The notes: generated by a model not told the origin, from the letters alone. 64,000 bases of DNA from Citrobacter gillenii (GCF_013337685.1 NZ_SUQN01000008.1:62001-126000), one strand, 5' to 3'; counted from the first letter of the stretch, positions 46,271 to 55,933 are shown. A program made the numbers and translations.

Positions 46271-46873
46271 ATGAAAATCGTCATTATTGGTGCCAGCGGT
46301 ACCGTCGGCCGCGCAGTCGCAGAAGAACTGGGTCGCAAACATGAGATTGTTCGCGTGGGCCGCACGCAGGGTGATTACCAGGTCGATATCACCTCACAGC
46401 ACAGCGTGCAGGCGCTGTTTGAAAAAATCGGTCGGGTAGATGCCATTGTTTCCGCCACCGGTAGCCTGTTCTTTGGCCCCCTGTCGACCATGACCGACGG
46501 CGAGTTTAATCAGGGGTTGCAGGATAAGTTACTAGGCCAGGTGCGGCTGGCATTGACCGGGCAGCATTACCTCAACGAGGGCGGCTCGATTACGCTGATT
46601 AGCGGTATTATCGCCCATGAGCCGATTGCGCAAGGGGCAAGTGCTGCCACGGTCAACGCCGGACTGGAAGGGTTTGTACGCGCCGCAGCCTGCGAATTAG
46701 GCCGCGGCATACGCATTAACCTGATAAGCCCCACCGTGCTGAGTGAATCCGCTGCGGCGTATGACGGTTTCTTCCCCGGCTTTGAAAGCGTCCCCGCCGC
46801 CACGGTCGCTAACGCCTATCGCCGCAGCGTCGAAGGCATTCAAACCGGTCGTATTTACAAAGTCGGCTACTGA
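46271..46873 (+). CDS. Short atypical SDR-family protein
   Basis: 200 residues with a Rossmann start (KIVIIGASGTVGRAVAEEL) and later GSITLISGIIAHEPIAQGAS. The position of the classical catalytic Tyr-x3-Lys reads SAATVNAGLEGF, so neither Tyr nor Lys is present where expected. Ser (LISG) is kept. This matches a known group of short SDR-like proteins with divergent active sites. The start at 46271 has GGAGG at correct spacing; the GTG at 46265 overlaps that site. It is probably regulated by the divergent LysR protein. Substrate unknown. Confidence 0.83.
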   Translation: MKIVIIGASGTVGRAVAEELGRKHEIVRVGRTQGDYQVDITSQHSVQALFEKIGRVDAIVSATGSLFFGPLSTMTDGEFNQGLQDKLLGQVRLALTGQHYLNEGGSITLISGIIAHEPIAQGASAATVNAGLEGFVRAAACELGRGIRINLISPTVLSESAAAYDGFFPGFESVPAATVANAYRRSVEGIQTGRIYKVGY

Positions 46874-47133
46874 TATTGTGGCTGTCGCGGCGCTCCGCCA
46901 TCGGCAGCCTGATTAACCCTCTGTTTTAAAAGATCCTTCTCCGTATTCCCTCCCACTCCGCGTAATTACCCTCACCTTTTATAATGTTAAATATTTGTTG
47001 TTTTTGATCACAAATAATAAACAAACAAGTTCATTCTGTGCGCGTTTTCCAAAAATGTAGATATTTTTAATTTATGGCTACGAAACGAGCAGCGCCATGT
47101 CTCCCTGACAATCTACTGAGAGGATCGATTCTG
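46874..47133 (+). promoter_or_regulatory. csiD promoter region with CRP half-site
   Basis: A TGATCACAAAT element gives a good right half of a CRP site (TCACA at 47008-47012), with a weak left half around 46997-47001. Its centre (about 47004) is about 68 bases before a start expected downstream of the -10-like TAGATA at 47058-47063. In E. coli, csiD is known to need sigma-S and cAMP-CRP bound near -68, so the spacing fits. A GAGAGGATCG site precedes the csiD ATG. Confidence 0.65.
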
Positions 47134-48111
47134 ATGAACGCACTGACTGCCGTACAACCGAACGCTGAAGATCCAGCCCAGCACTACCGTGGCTTCACGC
47201 TGAAACCGTCAGCCCAGTCACCACGCCTGCTGGAGCTGACGTTTTCTGCCCAAACCGCTGAGCAATTTCTGCAGGCCGTGGCGCAATGGCCGGTGCAGGC
47301 GCTGGAATACAAATCCTTCCTGCGCTTCAAAGTGGCAAACATCCTCGACGACTTGTGCGGCAATCAGCTGCAACCGTTGCTGCTAAAAACGCTGCTGGAT
47401 CGCGCCGAAGGTGCATTGCTGATCAACGCGGAAGGTGTCGATGACGTGGCGCAGGCAGAGGAGATGGTCAAACTGGCAACGGCAGTGGCGCATCTGATCG
47501 GCCGCTCCAACTTTGATGCGATGAGCGGTCAGTACTACGCGCGTTTCGTGGTGAAAAACGTCGATAACTCCGACAGCTACCTGCGCCAGCCACACCGCGT
47601 AATGGAGCTGCATAACGACGGCACCTACCTCGAAGAAATCACCGACTACGTGCTGATGATGAAAATCGACGAGCAGAACATGGCCGGCGGCAATTCGCTG
47701 CTGCTGCACCTCGACGACTGGGAACATCTGGAGAACTACTTCACCCATCCGCTGGCCCGCCGCCCAATGCGTTTTGCCGCGCCGCCAAGCAAAAACGTCA
47801 GCCAGGACGTGTTTCATCCGGTGTTTGACGTCGACCAGCAGGGTCGCCCGGTAATGCGCTACATCGACCAGTTCGTCCAGCCAAAAGATTATGAAGAGGG
47901 TGTCTGGCTAAGCGCGCTCTCCGATGCGCTGGAGACCAGCAAAAGCATCCTGTCCGTTCCGGTTTCGGTCGGTAAATTCCTGCTGATCAACAACCTGTTC
48001 TGGCTGCACGGTCGCGATCGCTTTACGTCGCATCCGGACCTGCGCCGCGAACTGATGCGCCAGCGTGGTTACTTTGCCTACGCTACAAACCACTACCAGA
48101 CGCATCAGTAA
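47134..48111 (+). CDS. csiD: Glutarate 2-hydroxylase CsiD (GlaH)
   Basis: 325-residue Fe(II)/2-oxoglutarate-dependent dioxygenase that hydroxylates glutarate to L-2-hydroxyglutarate in lysine/cadaverine breakdown. The metal site is visible as HNDGTY (His and Asp around 160-162) and a C-terminal His in [10 protein letters not shown] (around 292), with the 2-oxoglutarate-binding Arg nearby. It is very close to E. coli CsiD over the whole length. The ATG at 47134 gives the conserved start MNALTAVQ; a longer in-frame form lacks a site. First gene of csiD-lhgO-gabDTP-csiR. Confidence 0.96.
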   Translation: MNALTAVQPNAEDPAQHYRGFTLKPSAQSPRLLELTFSAQTAEQFLQAVAQWPVQALEYKSFLRFKVANILDDLCGNQLQPLLLKTLLDRAEGALLINAEGVDDVAQAEEMVKLATAVAHLIGRSNFDAMSGQYYARFVVKNVDNSDSYLRQPHRVMELHNDGTYLEEITDYVLMMKIDEQNMAGGNSLLLHLDDWEHLENYFTHPLARRPMRFAAPPSKNVSQDVFHPVFDVDQQGRPVMRYIDQFVQPKDYEEGVWLSALSDALETSKSILSVPVSVGKFLLINNLFWLHGRDRFTSHPDLRRELMRQRGYFAYATNHYQTHQ

Positions 48112-48130
48112 GCGCGAAGGAATTAAGCGG

Positions 48131-49399
48131 ATGTATGATTTTGTGATTATTGGCGGCGGCATTATCGGCATGTCGACCGCCATGCAGCTGATTGATGTCT
48201 ACCCGGACGCCAGAATTGCTCTGCTGGAAAAAGAGTCCGGTCCGGCCTGTCATCAGACGGGCCACAACAGCGGAGTGATCCATGCCGGAGTCTATTACAC
48301 CCCCGGCAGCCTGAAGGCGAAGTTTTGTCTGGCCGGTAATCTCGCCACCAAAGCCTTTTGCGATCAAAACGGCATCCGCTATGACGTCTGTGGAAAGATG
48401 CTGGTCGCCACCTCAACGCTTGAAATGGAGCGTATGCGCGCCCTGTGGGATCGCACCGCCGCCAACGGTCTTGAGCGCGAATGGCTCAATGCCGAAGAAC
48501 TGCACGAGCGCGAGCCTAACATCACCGGGCTGGGCGGGATTTTTGTGCCATCAAGCGGGATCGTCAGCTACCGCGACGTCACCGCCGCGATGGCGAGAAT
48601 TTTCCAGGCCAAAGGTGGCGAGATTGTTTACAACGCCGAAGTCAGCGGCCTGAAAGAACACGCTGCGGGCGTTATCGTACACACCCGCCAGGGCCAGGAG
48701 TATGAGGGTGCTACGCTGATTAGTTGCTCCGGGTTGATGGCTGACCGACTGGTGAAAATGCTCGGCGTTGAGCCGGGCTTTATCATCTGTCCGTTTCGCG
48801 GGGAATACTTCCGTCTGGCGCCGGAACATAACCACATCGTCAACCACCTGATCTACCCGATCCCCGATCCGGCAATGCCGTTTCTCGGCGTACATCTCAC
48901 CCGCATGATTGACGGCAGCGTCACGGTCGGCCCCAACGCGGTGCTGGCGTTTAAGCGTGAAGGCTATCGTAAACGTGATATTTCGTTGAGTGACACGCTG
49001 GAAATCCTCGGCTCTTCCGGCATCCGTCGGGTGCTGCAAAACAATTTACGTTCCGGCTTAAGCGAGATGAAAAACTCGCTGTGCAAAAGCGGCTACCTGC
49101 GCCGGGTACAAAAATACTGCCCGAGCCTGACGCTAAAAGACCTGCAGCCCTGGCCTGCGGGCGTGCGGGCACAGGCGGTATCACCGGATGGCAAACTGAT
49201 TGACGACTTCCTGTTTGTCACCACGCCGCGTTCGATTCACACCTGCAACGCGCCTTCTCCGGCGGCGACGTCGGCTCTCCCCATCGGGGCGCATATCGTC
49301 AGCAAAGTTCATGCGCTACTGGAAAACCAGAGCAATCCCGGACGCACGCTGCGTGCGGCACGTAGCGTGGAGACATTACACGCCGCCTTTACCCGTTAA
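48131..49399 (+). CDS. lhgO: L-2-hydroxyglutarate dehydrogenase LhgO
   Basis: 422-residue FAD enzyme, same length as E. coli LhgO, that oxidises L-2-hydroxyglutarate to 2-oxoglutarate and passes electrons to the quinone pool. The FAD-binding motif FVIIGGGIIGMSTAM lies at residues 4-18, the HQTGHNSGVIHAG segment at about 43-55, and the C-terminal HTCNAPSPAATSALPIG is characteristic. It uses the product of CsiD, 20 bases upstream, so the two steps together recycle 2-oxoglutarate. Confidence 0.96.
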   Translation: MYDFVIIGGGIIGMSTAMQLIDVYPDARIALLEKESGPACHQTGHNSGVIHAGVYYTPGSLKAKFCLAGNLATKAFCDQNGIRYDVCGKMLVATSTLEMERMRALWDRTAANGLEREWLNAEELHEREPNITGLGGIFVPSSGIVSYRDVTAAMARIFQAKGGEIVYNAEVSGLKEHAAGVIVHTRQGQEYEGATLISCSGLMADRLVKMLGVEPGFIICPFRGEYFRLAPEHNHIVNHLIYPIPDPAMPFLGVHLTRMIDGSVTVGPNAVLAFKREGYRKRDISLSDTLEILGSSGIRRVLQNNLRSGLSEMKNSLCKSGYLRRVQKYCPSLTLKDLQPWPAGVRAQAVSPDGKLIDDFLFVTTPRSIHTCNAPSPAATSALPIGAHIVSKVHALLENQSNPGRTLRAARSVETLHAAFTR

Positions 49400-49422
49400 C
49401 CCTTTTACGACAGGACGCTATT

Positions 49423-50871
49423 ATGCAACTTAACGATCCCACCTTATTTCGCCAGCAGGCGCTGATTGACGGCCACTGGCGCGACGCCAACGGCGGCGAA
49501 ACTATCGCGGTGACCAATCCCGCCAACGGTCAGCAATTGGGTAGCGTACCGAAAATGGGCGCGGATGAAACCCGTGAAGCCATTGAGGCAGCTAACCGTG
49601 CACTGCCTGCCTGGCGTGCGCTAACCGCCAAAGAGCGGGCGACGATTCTGCGCCGCTGGTTCAACCTGATGATTGAGCACCAGGACGATCTCGCCCGCCT
49701 GATGACCCTCGAACAAGGTAAGCCGCTGGCGGAAGCCAAAGGCGAAATCACCTATGCCGCCTCCTTTATTGAATGGTTTGCCGAGGAAGGTAAACGCATT
49801 TATGGCGACACCATTCCCGGCCATCAGGCCGATAAACGCCTGATCGTCATTAAGCAGCCCATTGGCGTCACCGCCGCAATTACGCCGTGGAACTTCCCGT
49901 CGGCAATGATCACCCGCAAAGCTGGTCCGGCGCTGGCCGCAGGCTGCACCATGGTGCTTAAACCCGCCAGCCAGACGCCGTTCTCCGCGCTGGCGCTGGC
50001 AGAACTGGCTAACCGCGCCGGGATCCCAGCAGGCGTCTTCAGCGTGGTCACCGGTTCGGCGGGCGCGGTCGGCAATGAGCTCACCAGCAACCCGCTGGTG
50101 CGCAAGCTGTCGTTTACCGGCTCCACTGAAATTGGTCGTCAGCTCATGCAGCAGTGTGCCAAAGACATCAAAAAAGTGTCGCTGGAGCTGGGCGGCAACG
50201 CGCCGTTTATCGTTTTTGACGATGCCGATCTCGACAAAGCGGTCGAAGGCGCGCTGGCCTCGAAGTTCCGCAATGCCGGGCAGACCTGCGTCTGCGCCAA
50301 CCGTCTGTACGTCCAGGATGGCGTGTATGAGCGCTTTGCCGAAAAACTTCAACAAGCCGTAAGCAAGCTGCACCTTGGCGACGGCCTGCAACCTGACGTC
50401 ACCACCGGACCGCTGATCGATGAAAAGGCAGTCGCCAAAGTAGAGGAACACATCGCCGACGCACTGGATAAAGGCGCCCGGATTATCAGCGGCGGTAAGG
50501 CTCACGCGCTGGGCGGTAATTTCTTCCAGCCAACCATCCTGGTCGACGTGCCCAACCATGCCAAAGTTGCCAAAGAAGAGACGTTCGGCCCGCTGGCACC
50601 GCTGTTCCGCTTTAAAGACGAAGCTGACGTCATCGCGCAGGCCAACGATACCGAGTTCGGCCTGGCCGCCTATTTCTACGCCCGTGATTTGAGCCGCGTC
50701 TTCCGCGTCGGTGAAGCGCTGGAGTACGGCATTGTCGGCATTAACACCGGCATTATCTCCAACGAAGTCGCTCCCTTTGGTGGCATCAAAGCCTCCGGTC
50801 TTGGCCGTGAAGGATCGAAATACGGCATCGAAGACTATTTAGAAATCAAATACATGTGTATCGGACTTTAA
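49423..50871 (+). CDS. gabD: Succinate/glutarate-semialdehyde dehydrogenase GabD
   Basis: 482-residue NADP-dependent aldehyde dehydrogenase, oxidising succinate semialdehyde from GABA and glutarate semialdehyde from 5-aminovalerate. The motifs PWNFPSAMITRK (around 152-163), the catalytic Glu in LELGGNAPFIVF (around 254) and the Cys in GQTCVCANR (around 288) are intact. Length equals the E. coli enzyme. It lies 23 bases after lhgO in the same operon. Confidence 0.97.
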   Translation: MQLNDPTLFRQQALIDGHWRDANGGETIAVTNPANGQQLGSVPKMGADETREAIEAANRALPAWRALTAKERATILRRWFNLMIEHQDDLARLMTLEQGKPLAEAKGEITYAASFIEWFAEEGKRIYGDTIPGHQADKRLIVIKQPIGVTAAITPWNFPSAMITRKAGPALAAGCTMVLKPASQTPFSALALAELANRAGIPAGVFSVVTGSAGAVGNELTSNPLVRKLSFTGSTEIGRQLMQQCAKDIKKVSLELGGNAPFIVFDDADLDKAVEGALASKFRNAGQTCVCANRLYVQDGVYERFAEKLQQAVSKLHLGDGLQPDVTTGPLIDEKAVAKVEEHIADALDKGARIISGGKAHALGGNFFQPTILVDVPNHAKVAKEETFGPLAPLFRFKDEADVIAQANDTEFGLAAYFYARDLSRVFRVGEALEYGIVGINTGIISNEVAPFGGIKASGLGREGSKYGIEDYLEIKYMCIGL

Positions 50872-50895
50872 TAAAACAATACTGGAGAACACCTG

Positions 50896-52179
50896 ATGAG
50901 CACCAATAAAGAACTCATGCAACGTCGTAGCAACGCAGTTCCACGTGGCGTAGGACAGATCCACCCGATTTTTGCCGAACGCGCAGAAAACTGCCGGGTC
51001 TGGGACGTTGAAGGGCGTGAATTCCTTGATTTTGCTGGCGGCATCGCGGTGCTGAACACCGGCCACCTGCACCCACAGATTGTCTCTGCGGTAGAAGCGC
51101 AGTTGAAAAAGCTGTCGCATACCTGCTTCCAGGTGCTGGCCTACGAGCCGTACCTCGAACTGTGTGAAATCATGAACCAAAAGGTGCCGGGCGATTTCGC
51201 CAAGAAAACCCTGCTGGTGACCACCGGCTCCGAAGCGGTGGAGAACGCGGTAAAAATTGCCCGCGCCGCCACCAAACGCAGCGGTACCATTGCCTTTAGC
51301 GGCGCTTACCATGGCCGAACTCACTACACCCTGTCGCTAACCGGAAAGGTAAACCCTTACTCAGCCGGTATGGGGCTGATGCCGGGCCATGTTTATCGCG
51401 CCCTGTATCCTTGTGCGCTGCATGACATCAGCGAAGACGATGCCATCGCCAGTATCCACCGCATCTTCAAAAACGATGCGGCACCGGAAGACATTGCCGC
51501 CATCGTCATTGAACCTATCCAGGGCGAAGGCGGTTTCTATGCCGCCTCCCCTGCCTTTATGCAGCGCCTGCGCGCCATTTGTGACGAGCATGGGATCATG
51601 CTGATTGCCGATGAAGTCCAGAGCGGCGCGGGCCGTACCGGCACACTGTTCGCGATGGAACAAATGGGCGTCGCGCCGGATATCACCACGTTCGCCAAAT
51701 CAATTGCCGGCGGCTTCCCGCTGGCGGGCGTAACCGGACGCGCCGAGGTGATGGACGCGATCCCACCGGGCGGTCTGGGCGGCACCTATGCCGGGAACCC
51801 GATTGCCTGTGCCGCCGCGCTGGCGGTGCTGAGCATCTTCGAGCAGGAAAATCTGCTGCAAAAAGCCAATGACCTCGGCAACACCCTGCGCAACGGCCTG
51901 CTGGCGATTGCCGAAACCCACCGTGAGATTGGTGACGTACGTGGCCTGGGGGCGATGATTGCGATTGAACTGTTCGAAGACGGCGATCGCCATAAGCCTA
52001 ATGCGAAATTGACCGCCGAAATTGTCGCCCGCGCCCGTGATAAAGGGCTGATCCTGCTCTCCTGCGGACCGTACTACAACGTGCTGCGCATCCTCGTTCC
52101 ACTGACCATTGAAGACGGGCAAATCCGCCAGGGGCTGGACATCATCGCCGAGTGTTTTGCCGAGGCGAAGCAAGGCTAA
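50896..52179 (+). CDS. gabT: 4-aminobutyrate aminotransferase GabT
   Basis: 427-residue PLP enzyme of class III, transferring the amino group of GABA (and 5-aminovalerate) to 2-oxoglutarate. Visible are the TTGSEAVENAVKIAR phosphate loop (around 108-122), the IADEVQSGAGRTG stretch (around 236-248) with the cofactor Asp, and the Schiff-base Lys in TTFAKSIAGG (around 268). It is 24 bases downstream of gabD. A REP pair separates it from gabP. Confidence 0.97.
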   Translation: MSTNKELMQRRSNAVPRGVGQIHPIFAERAENCRVWDVEGREFLDFAGGIAVLNTGHLHPQIVSAVEAQLKKLSHTCFQVLAYEPYLELCEIMNQKVPGDFAKKTLLVTTGSEAVENAVKIARAATKRSGTIAFSGAYHGRTHYTLSLTGKVNPYSAGMGLMPGHVYRALYPCALHDISEDDAIASIHRIFKNDAAPEDIAAIVIEPIQGEGGFYAASPAFMQRLRAICDEHGIMLIADEVQSGAGRTGTLFAMEQMGVAPDITTFAKSIAGGFPLAGVTGRAEVMDAIPPGGLGGTYAGNPIACAAALAVLSIFEQENLLQKANDLGNTLRNGLLAIAETHREIGDVRGLGAMIAIELFEDGDRHKPNAKLTAEIVARARDKGLILLSCGPYYNVLRILVPLTIEDGQIRQGLDIIAECFAEAKQG

Positions 52180-52200
52180 ACCCCGTATCTGAGCGGGGAT

Positions 52201-52278
52201 TGTAGGCCGGATAAAGCGCATGCGCCGCCTCCGGCAATATTGTGATGCCCGGTAGCGCTCCGCTTACCGGGCCTACGG
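52201..52278. repeat. REP/BIME pair between gabT and gabP
   Basis: Units at 52201-52236 (TGTAGGCCGGATAAAGCG ... CTCCGGCA) and 52245-52278 (GATGCCCGGTAGCG ... ACCGGGCCTAC). They lie inside an operon, so they may lower gabP expression relative to gabDT or mark a 3' end. Confidence 0.8.
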
Positions 52279-52323
52279 GTAAGGTGCAGGAAGCGACGTC
52301 AATAACAATAACGAGGTTAAAAG

Positions 52324-53724
52324 ATGGGGCAAGTGTCACAATCACATGATTTAGGGGGCGGGCTGAAATCACGCCACGTCACCATGTTGTCTATTGCCGG
52401 GGTTATCGGCGCCAGCCTGTTTGTCGGTTCAAGCGTAGCGATTGCAGAAGCCGGTCCTGCGGTACTACTGGCCTATCTGTTCGCCGGGTTACTGGTAGTG
52501 ATGATTATGCGCATGCTGGCCGAAATGGCCGTCGCCACGCCGGATACCGGATCGTTTTCTACCTATGCCGATAAGGCCATCGGCCCGTGGGCTGGGTATA
52601 CCATTGGCTGGCTGTACTGGTGGTTCTGGGTGCTGGTTATTCCGCTGGAAGCCAACATTGCCGCCATCATTCTGCATTCCTGGATCCCGGGCGTGCCCAT
52701 CTGGTTATTTTCCCTGGTTATCACGCTGGCGTTAACCGGCAGTAATTTGCTGAGCGTCAAAAATTACGGCGAGTTTGAGTTCTGGCTGGCACTGTGCAAA
52801 GTGATTGCCATCCTGGCATTTATTGCCCTCGGGGCGGCGGCGATTAGTGGGTTTTATCCCTACGCCGAGGTCAGCGGAGTATCAAGGCTATGGGATCAGG
52901 GCGGTTTTATGCCCAACGGTTTTGGCGCAGTGCTGAGCGCGATGCTGATCACCATGTTCTCTTTTATGGGCGCAGAAATTGTCACCATTGCTGCCGCCGA
53001 GTCCGACACGCCGGATAAACACATCGTGCGCGCCACGAACTCGGTCATCTGGCGTATCTCCATTTTCTATCTGTGTTCCATTTTTGTGGTGGTCGCGCTA
53101 ATCCCCTGGAATATGCCGGGGCTGAAAGAGGTGGGCTCTTACCGCTCGGTGCTGGAGTTACTGCATATCCCGCACGCTAAGCTGATCATGGACTGTGTCA
53201 TTTTGCTGTCAGTCACCAGCTGTCTGAACTCAGCGCTGTATACCTCCTCCCGTATGCTGTATTCCCTGAGCCGTCGCGGTGATGCCCCGGCCTTTATGGG
53301 TAAACTCAACCGCAGCAAAACGCCTTATGTCGCCGTGCTACTCTCTACCGGGGCGGCGTTTCTCACCGTGATCGTGAATTATTACGCACCGGCAAAAGTG
53401 TTTAAATTTCTCATCGACAGCTCTGGTGCCATCGCGCTGCTGGTCTATCTGGTCATTGCTGTTTCCCAACTGCGGATGCGCAAAATCCTGCTGGCGGAAG
53501 GTGCAGATATCAAGATGAAAATGTGGCTCTATCCGTGGCTGACGTGGCTGGTGATCGGTTTTATTGGCTTTGTACTGGTGGCGATGCTGTTTCGTCCGGC
53601 ACAACAGCTGGAAGTCATCTCAACCGGGCTGCTCGCCATCTCGATCATTTGCACCGTGCCGATTATGGCGCGCTGGAAAAAACTGCTATCGTGGCAAAAA
53701 GCACCGTTGCACAGTACGCGCTAA
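52324..53724 (+). CDS. gabP: GABA permease GabP
   Basis: 466-residue amino acid-polyamine-organocation (APC) transporter with 12 membrane segments, same length as E. coli GabP. The N-terminal signature LKSRHVTMLSIAGVIGASLF (around 15-34) and the consensus amphipathic region around helix 8 (SCLNSALYTSSRMLYSLSRRGD) are present. It imports GABA for GabT/GabD. It is 144 bases after gabT with an intervening BIME. Confidence 0.96.
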   Translation: MGQVSQSHDLGGGLKSRHVTMLSIAGVIGASLFVGSSVAIAEAGPAVLLAYLFAGLLVVMIMRMLAEMAVATPDTGSFSTYADKAIGPWAGYTIGWLYWWFWVLVIPLEANIAAIILHSWIPGVPIWLFSLVITLALTGSNLLSVKNYGEFEFWLALCKVIAILAFIALGAAAISGFYPYAEVSGVSRLWDQGGFMPNGFGAVLSAMLITMFSFMGAEIVTIAAAESDTPDKHIVRATNSVIWRISIFYLCSIFVVVALIPWNMPGLKEVGSYRSVLELLHIPHAKLIMDCVILLSVTSCLNSALYTSSRMLYSLSRRGDAPAFMGKLNRSKTPYVAVLLSTGAAFLTVIVNYYAPAKVFKFLIDSSGAIALLVYLVIAVSQLRMRKILLAEGADIKMKMWLYPWLTWLVIGFIGFVLVAMLFRPAQQLEVISTGLLAISIICTVPIMARWKKLLSWQKAPLHSTR

Positions 53725-53769
53725 ACCTGTTCCCGGCGCAGGCCGGGACACCTTTTCAGGAGTAAGACC

Positions 53770-54462
53770 ATGACCGCCATTTCCCAACCGACGGCCATTG
53801 ATGGATACCGCTGGCTCAAGAACGACATTATCCGCGGGGTGTTTCAGCCCGATGAAAAATTGCGAATGAGTCTGCTGACGTCACGCTATGAACTCGGCGT
53901 AGGACCGTTGCGCGAGGCGCTTTCGCAGCTGGTGGCGGAGCGACTGGTCACGGTGGTCAATCAGAAAGGGTATCGTGTGGCGTCAATGTCTGAGCAGGAG
54001 CTGCTGGATATTTTTGACGCCCGCGCCAATATGGAAGCCATGCTGGTAAGTCTGGCTATCGAACGCGGCGACGACGCCTGGGAAGCGGAAATTCTGGCGC
54101 GCGCGCATATGCTCAGCAAACTGGAAGCCGTTGATGCCAGCGAAGAGATGCTGGATGAATGGGATCAGCGCCATCAGGCGTTTCATACGGCGATTGTTGC
54201 CGGCTGTGGGTCGCAGTATCTGCTGCAAATGCGTGAACGGCTGTTCTCTCTGGCGGCGCGCTACCGGTTTATCTGGCTGCATAAAACGGTGCTGTCGGTG
54301 GAAATGCTGGAAGATAAACACGATCAGCATCAGACGCTGACCGACGCAATTCTGGCGCGCGATGCCGTACGCGCCAGTGAATTAATGCGCCAGCACCTGC
54401 TGACGCCGATTCCGATTATTCAGCAGGCGATGTCCGGCAAACTGCTGGCAGAAAAAGTTTAA
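53770..54462 (+). CDS. csiR: GntR/FadR-family repressor CsiR (GlaR)
   Basis: 230-residue regulator: winged helix at residues 14-75 (MSLLTSRYELGVGPLREALS) and FadR-type C-terminal domain (FDARANMEAMLVSLAI, with metal-binding His in RHQAFHTAIVAGCG). It is very close to E. coli CsiR, which represses csiD-lhgO-gabDTP and is relieved by glutarate. It is about 10 residues longer than the E. coli protein because of extra codons at the N-terminus and the C-terminus. The 3' end overlaps the convergent yqaE by 4 bases. Confidence 0.95.
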   Translation: MTAISQPTAIDGYRWLKNDIIRGVFQPDEKLRMSLLTSRYELGVGPLREALSQLVAERLVTVVNQKGYRVASMSEQELLDIFDARANMEAMLVSLAIERGDDAWEAEILARAHMLSKLEAVDASEEMLDEWDQRHQAFHTAIVAGCGSQYLLQMRERLFSLAARYRFIWLHKTVLSVEMLEDKHDQHQTLTDAILARDAVRASELMRQHLLTPIPIIQQAMSGKLLAEKV

Positions 54463-54617
54463 TCGCGGGTCTGTACCCAGAAAGCGTGGATCAGACCTGG
54501 GATATAGCCCAGCAGCGTCAGCACAATATTGAGGATAAACGCCCAGCCAAAACCTTTGCCCAGCAGCACGCCAAGCGGAGGTAAAATGATCGTTAAAACT
54601 ATTCTCCAGAACCCCAT
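54459..54617 (-). CDS. yqaE: YqaE, Pmp3-type small membrane protein
   Basis: 52 residues (MGFWRIVLTIILPPLGVLL at the start, ending FWVQTRD), a two-helix UPF0057/Pmp3 protein induced by envelope stress in E. coli. It overlaps the convergent csiR 3' end by four bases. In E. coli a ygaU gene lies between these two genes; here there is no room for it. Codons and motif match the E. coli protein almost exactly. Confidence 0.93.
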   Translation of the reverse strand: MGFWRIVLTIILPPLGVLLGKGFGWAFILNIVLTLLGYIPGLIHAFWVQTRD

Positions 54618-54801
54618 ACACACTCCCTACAAGCAAAAAATTAATCATTGTTTAGAAAGAGATTTTATCTCTAAGAATAATCAGTGTAGCTAACTCCACC
54701 CGTCTCGCCCTGCTGTTTTACCCTCCTTTACGCTCTTGACGCTGGCGTAAGCTGTCTCTTTATTTTAGACTATTCTTAATTTAGCAATTACTTAAATAAA
54801 T

Positions 54802-55101
54802 ATGACTGAACTCGAACAACTCCAGGCCAGCGCTGAACAGGCCGCCAGCTTGCTAAAAGCAATGAGCAACCCGAAGCGGTTGCTGATTTTGTGCATGCTT
54901 TGCGGGTCGCCGGGCACCAGCGCGGGTGAGCTCGCACGGATCACCGGACTCAGCCCCTCTGCCACCTCCCAGCATCTGGCGCGGATGCGCGAAGAAGGAT
55001 TAATAGACCGCCAACGTGATGCTCAGCGCATTCTCTACTTCATCAAAAATGCGGCGGTGAATTCCCTCATCGCCACGTTAAAAACACTGTATTGCCCGTA
55101 A
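54802..55101 (+). CDS. ygaV: ArsR-family regulator YgaV
   Basis: 99-residue winged-helix repressor with MSNPKRLLILCMLCG (around 21-35) and the recognition helix in TGLSPSATSQHLARMREEGL (around 54-73). It is paired with the rhodanese gene ygaP as in E. coli, where YgaV represses the two genes and responds to sulfide/tributyltin. Cys in helix regions (CMLCG, CP at the end) may be sensors. It sits 9 bases before ygaP. Confidence 0.93.
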   Translation: MTELEQLQASAEQAASLLKAMSNPKRLLILCMLCGSPGTSAGELARITGLSPSATSQHLARMREEGLIDRQRDAQRILYFIKNAAVNSLIATLKTLYCP

Positions 55102-55110
55102 GGAGCCAAC

Positions 55111-55638
55111 ATGACCATTGGGACGATTTCCCCGCGCGAGGCGCAGACGCTGTTAGCGCAAGGTGCCAAACTGATTGATATTCGTGATGCCGATGAGTAT
55201 CTGCGCGAACATATTCCGCAGGCGCATCTGGCACCGTTGTCCGCGCTCGACCAGGGGTTATTGCCGGATAACTTACGCGCTGATCGCATTATTTTTCACT
55301 GCCAGTCGGGTAAGCGCACACAAAATGCGGCCACAAAACTGAGTGCAATTGCTGCACCAGCCCAGTGCTGGCTGCTTGAGGGGGGAATCGACGGCTGGAA
55401 GGCAGCAGGTTTGCCGGTCGTAGAAGATAAATCACAGCCGTTACCGCTGATGCGCCAGGTGCAGATTGCCGCAGGCAGTCTTATCTTACTCGGCGTGGTT
55501 CTCGGTTACGCCGTTGGCAGCGCCTTCTTTCTGCTCAGCGGCTTTGTCGGCGCGGGGCTTATCCTGGCAGGCGTTACCGGCTTCTGCGGCATGGCGCGGC
55601 TGCTGGATAAAATGCCCTGGAATCGGCGTACTCATTAA
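55111..55638 (+). CDS. ygaP: Membrane-bound rhodanese YgaP
   Basis: 175 residues. The N-terminal rhodanese domain has the active-site loop CQSGKRT (Cys around 64), and two C-terminal membrane segments ([19 protein letters not shown], and [19 protein letters not shown]) match the E. coli inner-membrane protein. It transfers sulfane sulfur to thiol acceptors. Co-transcribed with ygaV. Confidence 0.94.
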   Translation: MTIGTISPREAQTLLAQGAKLIDIRDADEYLREHIPQAHLAPLSALDQGLLPDNLRADRIIFHCQSGKRTQNAATKLSAIAAPAQCWLLEGGIDGWKAAGLPVVEDKSQPLPLMRQVQIAAGSLILLGVVLGYAVGSAFFLLSGFVGAGLILAGVTGFCGMARLLDKMPWNRRTH

Positions 55639-55718
55639 GCGGTAATCAGTGAAACAGCGCTGTACCCGCCGATGGCCCTGATCTATGGTGGGTTTTGCCA
55701 TCAAGAACGGAGGACAGT

Positions 55719-55898
55719 ATGTTTAAACCCGGCGATCTGGTTCAACCGCGTATGGGCGGACCAAAATTGAAAGTTGTTGAAGTAAATGACGAGCAGATTG
55801 TGGCCGTGCAGGCCAGTAATGAAAGCGGTGAAAAATTCACCCTGAAAGCAGCAGATGTCACCCGATATAGCGAAGACGGCGATTTTGGCGTTTGCTGA
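55719..55898 (+). CDS. YodC-family (DUF2158) small protein
   Basis: 59 residues, FKPGDLVQPRMGGPKLKVVE at the start and ending GDFGVC, a compact beta-barrel-like family also represented by E. coli YodC. The start at 55719 has GGAGGA upstream; an earlier in-frame start lacks it. It lies between ygaP and stpA, where I recall no such gene in E. coli K-12. Function unknown. Confidence 0.85.
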   Translation: MFKPGDLVQPRMGGPKLKVVEVNDEQIVAVQASNESGEKFTLKAADVTRYSEDGDFGVC

Positions 55899-55933
55899 AA
55901 ATAAGCGGTGAGACACTCTCACCGCCTTGCTAA

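Noticed and set aside
49621-50559. 312-codon open frame antisense to gabD
   Set aside because: Explained by codon bias of gabD; no family resemblance and no start site.
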